The translations under genes were made by a program, and so were the position numbers. A stretch of DNA of 64,000 bases, taken from Muraenolepis orangiensis. Its lineage: Eukaryota > Chordata > Actinopteri > Gadiformes > Muraenolepididae. Shown here in pieces: positions 1 to 14,170 of this stretch. The DNA lies in the NCBI GenBank assembly GCA_027704905.1, contig CM051006.1, positions 1,205,032 to 1,269,031 of the forward strand, in the 5' to 3' direction. Below the pieces are notes generated by a model that was given only the letters and a program-made list of their open reading frames with translations, made no database searches and was not told the origin of the DNA. Each line of letters starts with the position of its first letter. Positions within the stretch are counted from its first letter, which is position 1.

Positions 1-52
1 CCCCTCTAGGGCCTCCCTAACCCCCACCCCACCCCACCCCTCCTCTCCTCAG

Positions 53-150
53 CACCCCAGGAGCCGGAGCCGAAGACGGGGGGCCCCGCCCAGCCACCCG
101 GGGGCCCAGCCCAGCCCAGCCCGGCCCCGGCTGGCGGCACGCGCAGTTAA
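53..150 (+). other. Possible terminal coding exon, unidentified
   Basis: A pyrimidine-rich tract ending in CAG (about 40-52) is followed by an open frame rich in Pro, Ala and Gly that ends in TAA at 148-150. GC content is high and drops after the stop into TA-rich sequence. This could be the 3' coding exon of a plus-strand gene that starts left of the window. It could equally be GC-rich non-coding DNA. No family is recognised. Confidence 0.15.
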
Positions 151-263
151 GCCTCCATTATTACAGCTAATTAAGTACATTTGTAAAGGGTTTAACTGTT
201 AGCATAGTGGCGGCGCCCGACGCGAGATGAATGACGAGGGGTTTGTTTGGGCTCCGGGGCGCC

Positions 264-436
264 CTGCAGACAGAGGAGCCCGATTACTGCAGACCAGCAG
301 GGGGCCCCGGGGGGGTACACCGCCGGGCCCGGGGGGTACACCGCCGGGGCCCCGGGGGGTACACCGCCGGGGCCCCGGGGTGTACCCCCCCGGGGCCCCC
401 TGCTGGTCTGCAGTAATCGGGCTCCTCTGTCTGCAG
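264..436. repeat. Perfect 57-bp inverted repeat with GC-rich loop
   Basis: Positions 264-320 are the exact reverse complement of 380-436. The 59-bp spacer holds about three copies of a GC-rich unit that includes GGGTACACCGCCGGGGCC. Both arms start or end in CTGCAG. Such a structure could extrude as a long hairpin. No transposon ends or flanking duplication are recognised. Confidence 0.95.
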
Positions 437-462
437 AGAGGGAAATAAATAAAGAGAGAGTG

Positions 463-1764
463 ATCTAAAGTAGAGAGAGAGTGATCTAAAGTAGAGAGAG
501 AGTGATCTAAAGTAGAGAGAGAGTGATCTAAAGTAGAGAGAGATCTAAAGTAGAGAGAGAGTGATCTAAAGTAGAGAGTGAGATCTAAAGTAGAGAAAGT
601 GATCTAAAGTAGAGAGAGAGTGATCTAAAGTAGAGAGAGTGATCTAAAGTAGAGAGGGATCTAAAGTAGAGAGAGAGTGATCTAAAGTAGAGAGAGAGTG
701 ATCTAAAGTAGAGAGAGAGTGATCTAAAGTAGAGAGAGAGTAATCTAAAGTAGAGAGTGAGATCTAAAGTAGAGAGAGTGATCTAAAGTAGAGAGAGAGT
801 GATCTAAAGTAGAGAGAGTGATCTAAAGTAGAGAGAGGGATCTAAAGTAGAGAGAGAGTGATCTAAAGTAGAGAGAGTGATCTAAAGTAGAGAGAGAGTG
901 ATCTAAAGTAGAGAGTGATCTAAATTAGAGAGAGTGATCTAAAGTAGAGAGAGTGATCTAAAGTAGAGAGTGATCTAAAGTAGAGAGTGATCTAAAGTAG
1001 AGAGTGATCTAAAGTAGAGAGAGAGTGATCTAAAGTAGAGAGAGTGGTCTAAGGTAGAGAGAGTGATCTAAAGTAGAGAGAGAGTGATCTAAAGTAGAGA
1101 GAGAGTGATCTAAAGTAGAGAGAGTGATCTAAAGTAGAGAGAGAGTGATCTAAAGTAGAGACAGTGATCTAAAGTAGAGAGAGAGCGATCTAAAGTAGAG
1201 AGAGTGATCTAAAGTAGAGAGAGAGTGATCTAAAGTAGAGAGAGAGTGATCTAAAGTAGAGAGAGAGTGATCTAAAGTAGAGACAGTGATCTAAAGTAGA
1301 GAGAGTGATCTAAAATGGAGAGTGATCTAAAATGGAGAGTGATCTAAAGTAGAGAGAGAGTGATCTAAAGTAGAGAGAGTGATCTAAAGTGGAGAGTGAT
1401 CTAAAGTAGAGAGAGTGATCTAAAGTAGAGACAGTGATCTAAAGTAGAGAGAGTGATCTAAAGTAGAGACAGTGATCTAAAGTAGAGAGAGTGATCTAAA
1501 GTAGAGAGTGATCTAAAGTGGAGAGTGATCTAAAGTGGAGAGAGTGATCTAAAGTGGAGAGTGATCTAAAGTAGAGACAGTGATCTAAAGTAGAGAGAGT
1601 GATCTAAAGTAGAGAGAGTGATCTAAAGTAGAGAGAGAGTGATCTAAAGTAGAGACAGTGATCTAAAGTAGAGAGAGTGATCTAAAGTAGAGAGTGATCT
1701 AAAGTAGAGACAGTGATCTAAAGTAGAGAGAGTGATCTAAAGTAGAGAGTGATCTAAAGTGGAC
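463..1764. repeat. Minisatellite, unit about 16-22 bp (GTGATCTAAAGTAGAGA)
   Basis: About 1.3 kb of head-to-tail copies of GTGATCTAAAGTAGAGA followed by a variable number of GA dinucleotides. Unit-length changes come from gain or loss of GA. A few variants are present (GTAGAGACA, ATGGAGA, GTGGAGA), more of them towards the right end. It is preceded by GA-rich sequence and ends at unique DNA around 1765. Confidence 0.97.
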
Positions 1765-2573
1765 TTTGTAATTATTTCCACTGTCTGTCCGTCTGCTGTG
1801 AGCCGCGGTGCAGCAGACGGTAACTTTAGGACCAATGAAGCCAGAAGCGTGTCTGTTTGGTCATCAATAACACGTCAGGGAGGACCAATCGGTTACTCCA
1901 AGCTGCAGCTTTAGCGTTTCATAGTAACTAACATACTGCACACGCATGCTGATCGCATGCATTGGCCTTTAGAAATACACTTACTGTACGGACTGCGGTT
2001 TGCGGAGGAAATCAATATATTGATTTGTCAAACGTTTGTCTGGGCGGTGACAGAAATACATTGATCATGTACTGTACTATCTGGACCTTATAGGCCAGGG
2101 GTCTTCAATCTGTTACAGCTCAGGGATCCCCTATAGATGTTTCAATAAAGTGCTGTTATGCATTTTATCCCAGGACTATAGGCCTAATAATATATTTATA
2201 ATTCCTGATTAACTACCTAATATATCCAGGCTCAAACTGCTCCATCGTACGATGACCTGGAGTGTGGCAGGATCTAAATGGTTCCGAGGCCCGGGTCGAT
2301 CTATGGGTCGATCTATGGGTCTATGATCATGAGCTGGACGCTCTGAGGAGCAAACCCTGATGTGAAGGAGGAGTTTGGGTGAAACGTGGTGGTTAAGGTG
2401 ACGGCAAGAACTGGTTTCTACCTTAATCATGTTTGAGGACCCCCTGCAGCACCATAGAGGACCCCCGGAGGGTCCTGGACCCCCCCCAGGTTACAGACCA
2501 CTGCTATAGGCTGGAAGTTATTCACAATCAGGGTTTATCGACAAATGCCATGCTTAGAAATACTACTGACCAG
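1765..2573. other. Unique sequence, no gene seen
   Basis: Mixed-composition DNA with no supported exon, RNA gene or recognised transposon. The short open frames here lack splice signals or recognisable protein sequence. Confidence 0.5.
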
Positions 2574-3563
2574 TTTAGAGGAGAGAGACAGGCTGAGAGG
2601 AGAGAGAGACGGGCTGAGAGGAGAGAGAGACGGGCTGAGAGGAGAGAGACGGGCTGAGAGGAGAGGGAGACGGGCTGAGAGGAGAGGGAGACGGGCTGAG
2701 AGGAGAGAGAGACGGGCTGAGAGGAGAGAGACAAGCTGAGAGGAGAGAGAGACGGGCTGAGAGGAGAGAGAGACGGGCTGAGAGGAGAGAGAGACGGGCT
2801 GAGAGGAGAGAGAGACAGGCTGAGAGGAGAGAGAGACAGGCTGAGAGGAGAGAGACAGGCTGAGAGGAGAGAGACGGGCTGAGAGGAGAGAGAGACGTGC
2901 TGAGAGGAGAGAGACAGGCTGAGAGGAGAGAGACGGGCTGAGAGGAGAGAGACAGGCTGAGAGGAGAGAGACGGGCTGAGAGGAGAGAGACAGGCTGAGA
3001 GGAGAGAGAGACGGGCTGAGAGGAGAGAGACGGGCTGAGAGGAGAGGGAGACGGGCTGAGAGGAGAGGGAGACGGGCTGAGAGGAGAGAGAGACGGGCTG
3101 AGAGGAGAGAGAGACGGGCTGAGAGGAGAGAGACAAGCTGAGAGGAGAGAGAGACGGGCTGAGAGGAGAGAGAGACGGGCTGAGAGGAGAGAGAGACGGG
3201 CTGAGAGGAGAGAGAGACAGGCTGAGAGGAGAGAGAGACAGGCTGAGAGGAGAGAGACAGGCTGAGAGGAGAGAGACGGGCTGAGAGGAGAGAGAGACGG
3301 GCTGAGAGGAGAGAGACAGGCTGAGAGGAGAGAGACAGGCTGAGAGGAGAGAGACAGGCTGAGAGGAGAGAGAGACGGGCTGAGAGGAGAGAGACGGGCT
3401 GAGAGGAGAGAGACGGGCTGAGAGGAGAGAGACGGGCTGAGAGGAGAGAGAGACAGGCTGAGAGGAGAGAGGAGAGAGAGATGGGCTGAGAGGAGAGAGA
3501 CGGGCTGAGAGGAGAGAGACGGGCTGAGAGGAGAGAGAGACGGGCTGAGAGGAGAGAGACAGG
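2574..3563. repeat. Minisatellite, unit 19-21 bp (GGCTGAGAGGAGAGAGA)
   Basis: About 990 bp of tandem GGCTGAGAGGAGAGAGA plus CAG or CGG, in 19- and 21-bp versions that alternate in higher-order blocks. The minus strand gives long Ser/Leu/Pro/Gln frames of 340-373 codons in several frames. They are translation of the repeat, not a gene. Confidence 0.97.
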
Positions 3564-3844
3564 TGCAGACGGAGCGTCCTCGATGAGGAGGAGGAGGTAA
3601 CGATGACATTTGAGCCGTGTGACATCCGGGGGCGGATCTCCCCGCAGCCTCAGCACCAGAACCTCCGTACCTTCCCCCGCTCCGCTAGCTCATTAGCTCC
3701 TGGATAGCATGAGTGACGCGCCATGAGCCATGGGCTCCCGGGCATCGGCATGAAAAACTATCTTTTAAAATAACTAAAGGAAACCAAAATGACCCCATGA
3801 AACACTTTTCATATTTAATTAAGAGTGAAAGAACATTGAAGGCA

Positions 3845-4236
3845 GGGTCAGAGTGAGGCAGCGTGGAGGGTGGAGGGTCAGAGTGAGGCAGCGTGGAGGG
3901 TGGAGGGTGGAGGGTCAGAGTGAGGCAGCGTGGAGGGTGGAGGGTGGAGGGTCAGAGTGAGGCAGCGTGGAGGGTGGAGGGTCAGAGTGAGGCAGCGTGG
4001 AGGGTGGAGGGTCAGAGTGAGGCAGCGTGGAGGGTGGAGGGTGAGGTCAGAGTGAGGCAGCGTGGAGGGTGGAGGGTCAGAGTGAGGCAGCGTGGAGGGT
4101 GGAGGGTCAGAGTGAGGCAGCGTGGAGGGTGGAGGGGAGGTCAGAGTGAGGCAGCGTGGAGGGTGGAGGGTCAGAGTGAGGCAGCGTGGAGGGTGGAGGG
4201 TCAGAGTGAGGCAGGGTGGAGGGTGGAGGGTGGAGA
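3845..4236. repeat. Minisatellite, unit about 30 bp (GTCAGAGTGAGGCAGCGTGG)
   Basis: About twelve copies of a roughly 30-bp unit beginning GTCAGAGTGAGGCAGCGTGG followed by GGAGG repeats, with occasional extra 6-bp blocks. Confidence 0.95.
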
Positions 4237-4353
4237 TTCTATTTCAGGGGGAATTCACGACGCCCACAAACTGGAAATGGGTGAAGTTAACGTGTGCTGC
4301 CAGGGACGGCCGGTTAGAACCAGACACAGGAAACTTGTCGGGTTGTGTTTTGT

Positions 4354-4357
<4 letters not shown>

Positions 4358-4384
<27 letters not shown>

Positions 4385-4568
4385 TTTGTCGGTGTGTGTG
4401 TTTTGTCCGGTGTGTGTGTGTGTGTGTTGTGTGTGTGTTTGTCCGGTGTGTGTGTGTGTGTGGTCCGTGTGTGTGTGTGTGTGGTCGGTGTGTGTGTGTG
4501 TGGTCCAGTGTGTGTGTGTGTGTGTGTTGTCCGGTGTGTGTGGTGTGTCGGTGTGTGGTGTGTGTGGC
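4358..4568. repeat. Compound (GT)n with TCCGGT/TCGGT interruptions
   Basis: GT runs broken at irregular intervals by TTTTGTC, GTCCGGT and GGTCGGT motifs. No gene. Confidence 0.9.
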
Positions 4569-4750
4569 CGTAGTGAGGGCTAATGTGAACGCTGTGGTAC
4601 TTTCCTCCCAATTGTGCTGCTGCCACCGTTTCCCGGCGGTTCGGAGCTCTAACAAACAGCTCTCTGAGCCATCAGCTGCTGATCAGCCGTCACACTGGAG
4701 GGAGAAGATAAATCTAGCCAATTAAAATTTAAATTGCTCTGTGCACAACC

Positions 4751-5082
<332 letters not shown>

Positions 5083-5388
5083 TGACTGCCCATCTCCAAA
5101 CAGTGTCCTCTCTTCCATCTTCTCTAACAGAGTTCCTCTAACTGTTTCCTCACCTCTGCACAGGCTGTGGTTGTTGGCTTTGAGCCTCGGCTCGTCTCTC
5201 TTGACTTATTAACATCTCAGAGGGATGAGAGTAACATGGTATCATCCCTGAATGACCACCTGATAACCAGCGATGAGGAGGGAGTGGAGGCGGCCCCTCG
5301 GACTCATAGAACCACCAACACACATCAATCTCAGAATGACCAGGCGCTCCTATTGGTCCAAAATTGATATTTCCACATTGCGTATATT

Positions 5389-5449
5389 AAAAGCACACCA
5401 TGTGTTTTACATGACCCCGGGGGTCATGTAAAACACATGGTGTGCTTTT
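5389..5449. repeat. Perfect 30-bp-arm palindrome
   Basis: 5389-5418 and 5420-5449 are exact reverse complements separated by a single G. The right arm runs into a T homopolymer. Arms of this length with a one-base loop are unstable in replication, so a perfect copy suggests recent origin or an assembly junction artefact. Confidence 0.95.
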
Positions 5450-5515
5450 TTTTTTTTTAAGCCATGCAGCCCGTCAATCAAAAGGGTTGACCTCGGAATG
5501 CCTGTGTCCGCCAAT

Positions 5516-5517
<2 letters not shown>

Positions 5518-5561
<44 letters not shown>
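5518..5561. repeat. (GT)n microsatellite
   Basis: Pure GT run of about 42 bp. Confidence 0.95.
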
Positions 5562-5702
5562 TGTGGTGTAGGAGGGGGTCCTTCTGGTGATCCAGCAGCC
5601 AGAGGAACACCTTGGACCATCTGGACGCCATCTCCAACCATCTGGCCCCCACAGACCTCCAGAGTAAAAATAGACCAACGTCACATATAGGATCTACCAC
5701 AT

Positions 5703-5936
<234 letters not shown>

Positions 5937-7264
5937 AGGTAACAGCAAAGTGTGTTCTCCTCAGCTTGAAGCGACAGAGACCTGGCTTTAGACCCGCTGG
6001 CTCTGGATAATACATGAGGCCCAAACACCAGGCCGATGTACTGAGTCTGGGACAATGGGTTTTTGTTGCGTATATTCATGTATATATATATATATATATA
6101 TATAATAATATGGTTTTAGTTTGGAGTAAATGGTTCTCCAGCGGGATGCGCTGCGTGTGAGATAGCCCCGGGAAGAAGATGGGATTGTTAAACCCAAAAC
6201 ATACCAAGCATGAATTCAGTCCCGTACTTGAAGCAGGACACAACCCACTAGAACCTCATTGTTCTAGCGTAATGTAGAACACTTAGGAGCAACACTTAGA
6301 AGGTTGGCTGGTTTCCTTTCCTTGCTCCGCGCGGAACTCAAATCGGTTTTGCGCGGACGTTGAAATTAAAACCATCGTTCAGCGGGCCGTCCCGACGCGG
6401 GGGGGGGGAGCCCCGTTTCCTAACCCAGAAACCCCTCCTGCTCCCCCCCGCGCCATTCTGGGAAGCCGGGAGAAGGTCTTAAAAACCCACGGAGATCCCT
6501 GGACTGGAGGATCATCACCATATCTCACAATATGGATGTTTGTTTTGATTTGGAGAATATGGTAGAGTTTGCATCTGAAGCAGATCTCCTGTGTATGTTT
6601 GATACTTCAGCCAAAATGCTGTTCTTCAATCTTATGATTTATTCATTTGAAGTGGAAATCAAAGCCAGCAGGAATGAATTAAGCCTTTACGGAGAAATGT
6701 AGAAAACTGCAGACAATTTGAAGAGAATAATCTAAAATTCTAACATTAACTCTACTCAGAGAAATATAACCAGAGATAAATGATATCTATCTCACAGGAA
6801 ATGACGGTGGCCAGCAGTTTTCCAAAAACTAAATATGGAGGATATTTAAATTTCAAAAGCATGAAAAACCCCCCTAAACAAACAGGGAGGATATTAGCAT
6901 CCAGCAGGTGATTACAACCAGCGCTGAGCTTCATTATCGTCCCTCTCCTCCACTTTAACGATCGATAGAGAAGAGTTAAACGTTATCAATACGATACATT
7001 GACGAGGCCCATGGACACGGGCAGCTCACGCGCTCCCCGAGGTCCACAGCCTCTTCACTTAGAGGCGGAGGACGGGAGGGCAGCGATGTGTTGAAGGCGG
7101 TTAGAGACCCGCCTACAATGGAGATGAATCACCGGCTGAAATGTACTTTGAATCTCGTTTATTCAGCATGTTGTACACGCATTCAACGTTTATCCCAAAG
7201 CGACGTCCAGGTGAGAATGAGAATCATCGTGAGATCCAGATCAATATCTGAGCAGAGACCAGGT
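5937..7264. other. Mostly unique sequence, no gene seen
   Basis: Contains a short (TA)n run at about 6080-6104 and a G9 run near 6400. No exon with splice signals or recognisable protein similarity is seen on either strand. Confidence 0.5.
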
Positions 7265-7440
7265 GGGGGGATGGGGATAGAGTCCTGGCTCGGGTGTTCA
7301 AGCCCCAGAGTTACTGGGTTCGATCCCTTATGTCACCTTGGATCCTAGAGCCAGGCGCCCTCACCCCTACCTGCGCATCAACCACGTGGGTCTGGTTAAC
7401 CCATTCATTTAGGATAAAAGTGTCTCCAGGGTAGCCGTTC
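7265..7440 (+). mobile_element. tRNA-derived SINE, fragment
   Basis: A polymerase III B-box-like GGGTTCGATCCC (about 7317-7328) sits downstream of a degenerate A-box region (GAGTCCTGGCTCGGGTG), as in the tRNA-like head of fish SINEs. The spacing is tRNA-like, but the cloverleaf is broken, so it is not a functional tRNA gene. Confidence 0.5.
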
Positions 7441-7477
7441 ATTTATTATGATCATCATTATCATTTATCACTCAGTC

Positions 7478-7661
<184 letters not shown>

Positions 7662-7875
7662 TAATCTCTGATCTTTGATCCATGACAATTGCGGACCTTT
7701 AACCAACCCTTTCTAAAGATTAAGGTTGCATATGACCAGTGATTATGACCCCCCACCAGTTGAGAATCATTGTTCTAAAGCATTGTAAAGCATTGTAAAG
7801 CATTGTTCTGTGTGTGTGTCACACAAGTACAGTCAACCACACCCAGGAACAAGCTTATTCATTCAGGCCGCGCGA

Positions 7876-7957
7876 CAGAGAGAGACAGACAGAGAGATAT
7901 ACAGATACAGAGAGACAGGGACAGAGAAAGACAGGGACAGAGAGACAGAGAGACAGC

Positions 7958-8050
<93 letters not shown>

Positions 8051-8065
8051 CGAGAGCGAGAGAGA
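7876..8065. repeat. GA-rich compound microsatellite
   Basis: GACAGAGA-type repeats, then about 80 bp of pure (GA)n, then three GAGCGA hexamers. Confidence 0.93.
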
Positions 8066-8310
8066 CGGGGCGAAAGAGAGAGGGACATACAGAGGGATTA
8101 GAAAGAGGGGAGTCGAGGGAGAGAAAGAGGGGAGTCGAGGGAGAGCACTCATTTCTCACAGAAAGCTGTTATTGGGTGATAAACAGTCGTCCACTGAAGC
8201 CCATCTGTCTTTCTAATGGTGTCCTCGGCTTTCCCATACATCCACTCCATCCGTTATGTCCCATAAGCACACGCTCCACACGCAATCTGGGATGAGTACC
8301 CTGTGGAATA

Positions 8311-8339
8311 TGTGTGTGTGTGTTGGTCTTTGCATTGGT

Positions 8340-8390
<51 letters not shown>

Positions 8391-8611
8391 GGTCTTTGCA
8401 TTGGTCTGTGTGCAAGCATGTGTGTGTGTGTGTGTTGGTCTTTGCATTGGTATGTGTGCAAGCATGTGTGTGTGTGTGTGTTGGTCTTTGCATTGGTATG
8501 TGTGCAAGCATGTGTGTGTGTGTGTGTGTGTGTTGGTCTTTGCATTGGTATGTGTGCAAGCATGTGTGTGTGTGTGTGTGCACGTGTGTGTGTGTGTGTG
8601 TGTGTGTGTCT
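8311..8611. repeat. Minisatellite of GT runs joined by a TTGGTCTTTGCATTGGT core
   Basis: Five copies of a core TTGGTCTTTGCATTGGT followed by TGTGTGCAAGCATG, each separated by a (GT)n of different length. The microsatellite has been amplified together with unique DNA. Confidence 0.93.
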
Positions 8612-8769
8612 AGGTGATAACTGGCTGCTGGATTATAAACCAGAGAGGTTTAATAAAGGCCAAGACGAAGCCACGCTCAATTAACTGGTCTGATTTACTT
8701 CATTACATTTATTTACACTTTATTTTCACTTAACCTGTGGGCCACCAGTTAGATTAAGCCAATATTGCA

Positions 8770-8916
<147 letters not shown>

Positions 8917-9311
8917 ACCACTTGCTTCACCAGCCAGTGATTGGCCGAGTGCTAACAGTAACCGCGGTGGTGGGCGTGGTTGTTGTCACGGCGACACTGC
9001 CCGGACCTATAGCAGCGCTACGCTCGGGGCTACAGCTAGCTGCGAGCGCTAACCTCAATTTAAACATCCACGCCGGCCAACCTGAACCCCCTGATCTCAT
9101 CACAGCAAACAGGAGGGAAAACAAGCTAAACACTAATCTAATTCTCTGGTGTCCCCTGATGTCCCAGACAGACGGGAGACGCCTTATAGATCGCTGGTTC
9201 CCGGGATCGAGACCACATCACCGCTTATTAATCACTTAGCTTCTGAAATGATCAGCAGAGGAAGACATGACGGGACTAAAAGGTCATTATGGACCAAAAA
9301 CAACACAACAC

Positions 9312-9468
9312 AGGTGACACACACACACACCACAGGTGACACACACACACACACACAACACAGGTGACACACACACACACACACAACACAGGTGACACAC
9401 ACACACACAACACAGGTGACACACACACACACACACACAGGTGACACACACACACACACACACAGGTG

Positions 9469-9499
<31 letters not shown>

Positions 9500-9828
9500 A
9501 CACACACACACAACACAGGTGACACACACACACACAGGTGACACACACACAACACAGGTGACACACACACACACACACAACACAGGTGACACACACACAC
9601 ACACACAACACAGGTGACACACACACACACACAATACAGGTGACACACACCACAGGTGACACACACACACACAACTCAGGTGACACACACACACACAGAC
9701 AACACAGGTGACACACACATACACACAACACAGGTGACACACACAAACAACACAACACAGGTGACACACACACAACACAGGTGACACACACACCACAGAT
9801 GACACACACACCACAGGTGACACACACT
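9312..9828. repeat. Minisatellite CAGGTGACACACAC with variable (CA)n
   Basis: About twenty repeats of ACAGGTGACACACAC with 4-12 CA dinucleotides, usually preceded by ACAACA. The unit-length heterogeneity is entirely in the CA part. Confidence 0.95.
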
Positions 9829-10136
9829 TCAGCGTGGACGAGGTCATCGCCGTACACATCCTCCACTAACGACAATCACTTGGAAGGAAGAGTCCATCCG
9901 AGGGGTTGGAGGGGGGGAGCGCTGAGTGGTTGTTCCACTGAGACTCTGGACAGGGGATTCCCCCCCCCCCCCCCCCGCCACAGCTCTGAAGTAATGAAGA
10001 CCTCCCAGTGTCTCCCCTGGAGAGGACTGGGCTGGTCCCCCACTGAGCTACAGAGCTGGATGCTGAATCAATTATGGGGGCCATACCACTCTGGGGGAAC
10101 GTAGGGGGGGGGGAACGATCGGCACCCTCCAAATAT

Positions 10137-10465
10137 CTATATCGATATATATCTATATCGATATATATATCTCTATAGAGATATATATATATCTCTATCT
10201 ATAGAGATATATATATCTCTATATAGAGATATATATCTCTATATCTATAGATATATATCTCTATATCTATAGATATATAGATATATAGATATATATATAT
10301 AGAGATATATATATATATATATCTCTATATATATCTCTATCTCTATATATATAGATATATATATCTCTATCTCTATATATATAGATAGATATATCTCTAT
10401 CTCTATATATATCGATAGATATATCTCTATCTCTATATATATCTCTATATATATCTCTATATATA

Positions 10466-10547
<82 letters not shown>
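10137..10547. repeat. AT-rich compound repeat (TATATCTC/TATAGA, then (TA)n)
   Basis: About 330 bp of ATATAT mixed with CTCTATAT and ATATCGAT hexamers that are largely self-complementary, then about 80 bp of pure (TA)n. It abuts the duplicated segment starting at 10548. Confidence 0.95.
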
Positions 10548-11740
<1,193 letters not shown>

Positions 11741-12250
11741 AGTCGTCTTCCACACCTCTAACAAGCCTGACTTCCCATGACCCCCCCCCCCACCCCCAGA
11801 CCCCCTGATCAGATCTTAATCTAATTGGCAGGGCGGTTAGTGCTGGTCCCCGTGGATCTGCTTATTATATCAGGACTTAGGGGGGAGAGAGTCCCCCTCC
11901 TCCCCTCCCCTCCCCCAGGGGTTACCCTCCCCCCTTCACAACCCCCCTCTGATACCCCTGAAAGAACCATGGGATGCCTCCCTCGCTCTCCTTCTCTCCC
12001 CCCCTCCTCCTCCTCCTCCTCTCGACTCACCATTCTCTTCCACTGTGATCAGGGTTTCAAGAGGGCCGGCCATTAGCCTGCCCTCACCCCCCTCCCGCTC
12101 CTCTCCTCTCCCCCAGCATCCATTAGAGAGCCAGGGACCGCATCAGTAGAACATGATATAAACAAGGAGCAGCCTTAAATCACCTGTCACTCAGAGGGTG
12201 ATGGAGGGGGAGAGAGAGTAAGAGAGAGAGTGAGAGTGAGAGAGAGAGTG

Positions 12251-12301
<51 letters not shown>

Positions 12302-12536
12302 CTGTGGGAAGAGTGCATAATTGATAGGTCTTAACTGGATGAAGGCAGCTCTAATAATAGGGTGGGTGGGATGGACCTCCTCCTCCTCATTAGCGGGAGC
12401 TAACCTGTAGCGTTAGCCCCGTTAGCTCAACTTAATCCTCTTCCATTTAGCAGACGTGTTCCTCAGCCTCGTGTAGATTAACTAGAGCCTGGGAGGTTAG
12501 AACCTCCTTCATCCACTTCATTCACAGCAAACATCC
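11741..12536. other. C/G-rich unique DNA with GA tract
   Basis: Contains several C runs (about 11779-11796) and a (GA)n-rich block at 12208-12298. No supported gene. Confidence 0.5.
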
Positions 12537-13576
12537 ATATCATTAAGGAGCAGGTAGGGGTTAGACAGTACAGAGACAGGTCATTAAGGAGCAGGTAGGG
12601 GTTAGACAGTACAGAGACAGGTCATTAAGGAGCAGGTAGGGGTTAGACAGTACAGAGACAGGTCATTAAGGAGCAGGTAGGGGTTAGACAGTACAGAGAC
12701 AGGTCATTAAGGAGCAGGTAGGGGTTAGACAGTACAGAGACGGGTCATTAAGGAGCAGGTAGGGGTTAGACAGTACAGAGACAGGTCATTAAGGAGCAGG
12801 TAGGGGTTAGACAGTACAGAGACAGGTCATTAAGGAGCAGGTAGGGGTTAGACAGTACAGAGACAGGTCATTAAGGAGCAGGTAGGGGTTAGACAGTACA
12901 GAGACAGGTCATTAAGGAGCATGTAGGGGTTAGACAGTACAGAGACGGGTCATTAAGGAGCAGGTAGGGGTTAGACAGTACAGAGACGGGTCATTAAGGA
13001 GCAGGTAGGGGTTAGACAGTACAGAGACAGGTCATTAAGGAGCAGGTAGGGGTTAGACAGTACAGAGACAGGTCATTAAGGAGCAGGTAGGGGTTAGACA
13101 GTACAGAGACGGGTCATTAAGGAGCAGGTAGGGGTTAGACGTACGAGAGTCATTAAGGAGCAGGTAGGGGTTAGACAGTACAGAGACAGGTCATTAATGA
13201 GCAGGTAGGGGTTAGACAGTACAGAGACAGGTCATTAAGGAGCAGGTAGGGGTTAGACAGTACAGAGACAGGTCATTAAGGAGCAGGTAGGGGTTAGACA
13301 GTACAGAGACAGGTCATTAAGGAGCAGGTAGGGGTTAGACAGTACAGAGACAGGTCATTAAGGAGCAGGTAGGGGTTAGACAGTACAGAGACAGGTCATT
13401 AAGGAGCAGGTAGGGGTTAGACAGTACAGAGACAGGTCATTAAGGAGCAGGTAGGGGTTAGACAGTACAGAGACGGTCATTAAGTAGCAGGTAGGGGTTA
13501 GACAGTACAGAGACAGGTCATTAAGGAGCAGGTAGGGGTTAGACAGTACAGAGACATGTCATTAAGGAGCAGGTAG
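12537..13576. repeat. 41-bp minisatellite, about 25 copies
   Basis: Regular 41-bp units beginning CATTAAGGAGCAGGTAGGGG and ending CAGAGACAGGT. Copies are nearly identical. Scattered variants (GGG for AGG, one copy with deletions near 13140, TAATGAG, TAAGTAG) would allow copy fingerprinting. The uniformity points to recent expansion or homogenisation. Confidence 0.98.
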
Positions 13577-13577
13577 G

Positions 13578-13655
13578 GGACGGGGCATCTTGCTCAAGGA
13601 CGTCTACAGGCAGACATTGGGGATCGAATCCATCAACCTTTTTGGCTTTCTTCTT
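13578..13655 (-). mobile_element. tRNA-derived SINE fragment, reverse orientation
   Basis: The stretch from CTTGCTCAAGGACG through GGGGATCGAATCCATCAACC is the reverse complement of a SINE head with a B-box-like GGATTCGATCCCC and the fish SINE motif CCTTGAGCAAG. Only a fragment is present. Confidence 0.5.
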
Positions 13656-13965
13656 GCATGCATTATTCATATCATTATTCAGATGTTCCTCTCTGAGACA
13701 GCGGAGTGTTCCAGGTGCGTCACACGGTTATGAATTGAGATGAACATATTGGACCCAACAGAAGGGGGGGGGGGGGGGGGGCTTGTTTTGGTCCTCAGGG
13801 CTGATGGTCTGCTGTGGCCCATGAGAACCCGTTATGTAACGTGTTGATGTCGCCTGAGCTGTGAGACCACACGCCTCAGAGGAACAGACGTGTCCTCGGT
13901 TCCCCGGAACAGAGAAAGGATCACGCAGGCGTCTGAACAATGTAGAAAACATCCGGACACCATTA

Positions 13966-14036
13966 CAACCCTAATCCTATCCCTCACCCTATCCTAACCC
14001 TATCCCTAACCTACCCTATCCTTATCCCTACCCTAA
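13966..14036. repeat. Degenerate CCCTAA-like repeat
   Basis: About 70 bp of CCCTAACC, CCCTATCC and CCCTACC variants. It resembles degenerate telomere-type sequence but has few exact TTAGGG-complementary hexamers. Confidence 0.6.
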
Positions 14037-14170
14037 AGTGTGTCTTCCCTGTGAAGACACACAGGACCACATTCACATTCAGTGCATTCTATCGTTTCTT
14101 AAAAACATTGTTTTCAAATTTCATCATTACCTTGTTTTCACTCTGGAGATGCAACATCACTCATATGGAT

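Noticed and set aside
2528..3656. Long Ser/Leu/Pro/Gln open frames (344-373 codons) on the minus strand
   Set aside because: Translation of a 19-21-bp minisatellite; the same sequence is open in three frames, with no splice signals or family match.
12537..13576. CRISPR-like regular array
   Set aside because: Units are directly adjacent with no distinct spacers, and the context is vertebrate; it is a minisatellite.
13966..14036. Interstitial telomere
   Set aside because: CCCTAA-like words are mixed with CCCTATCC and CCCTACC and too few are exact; a degenerate simple repeat is the safer call.
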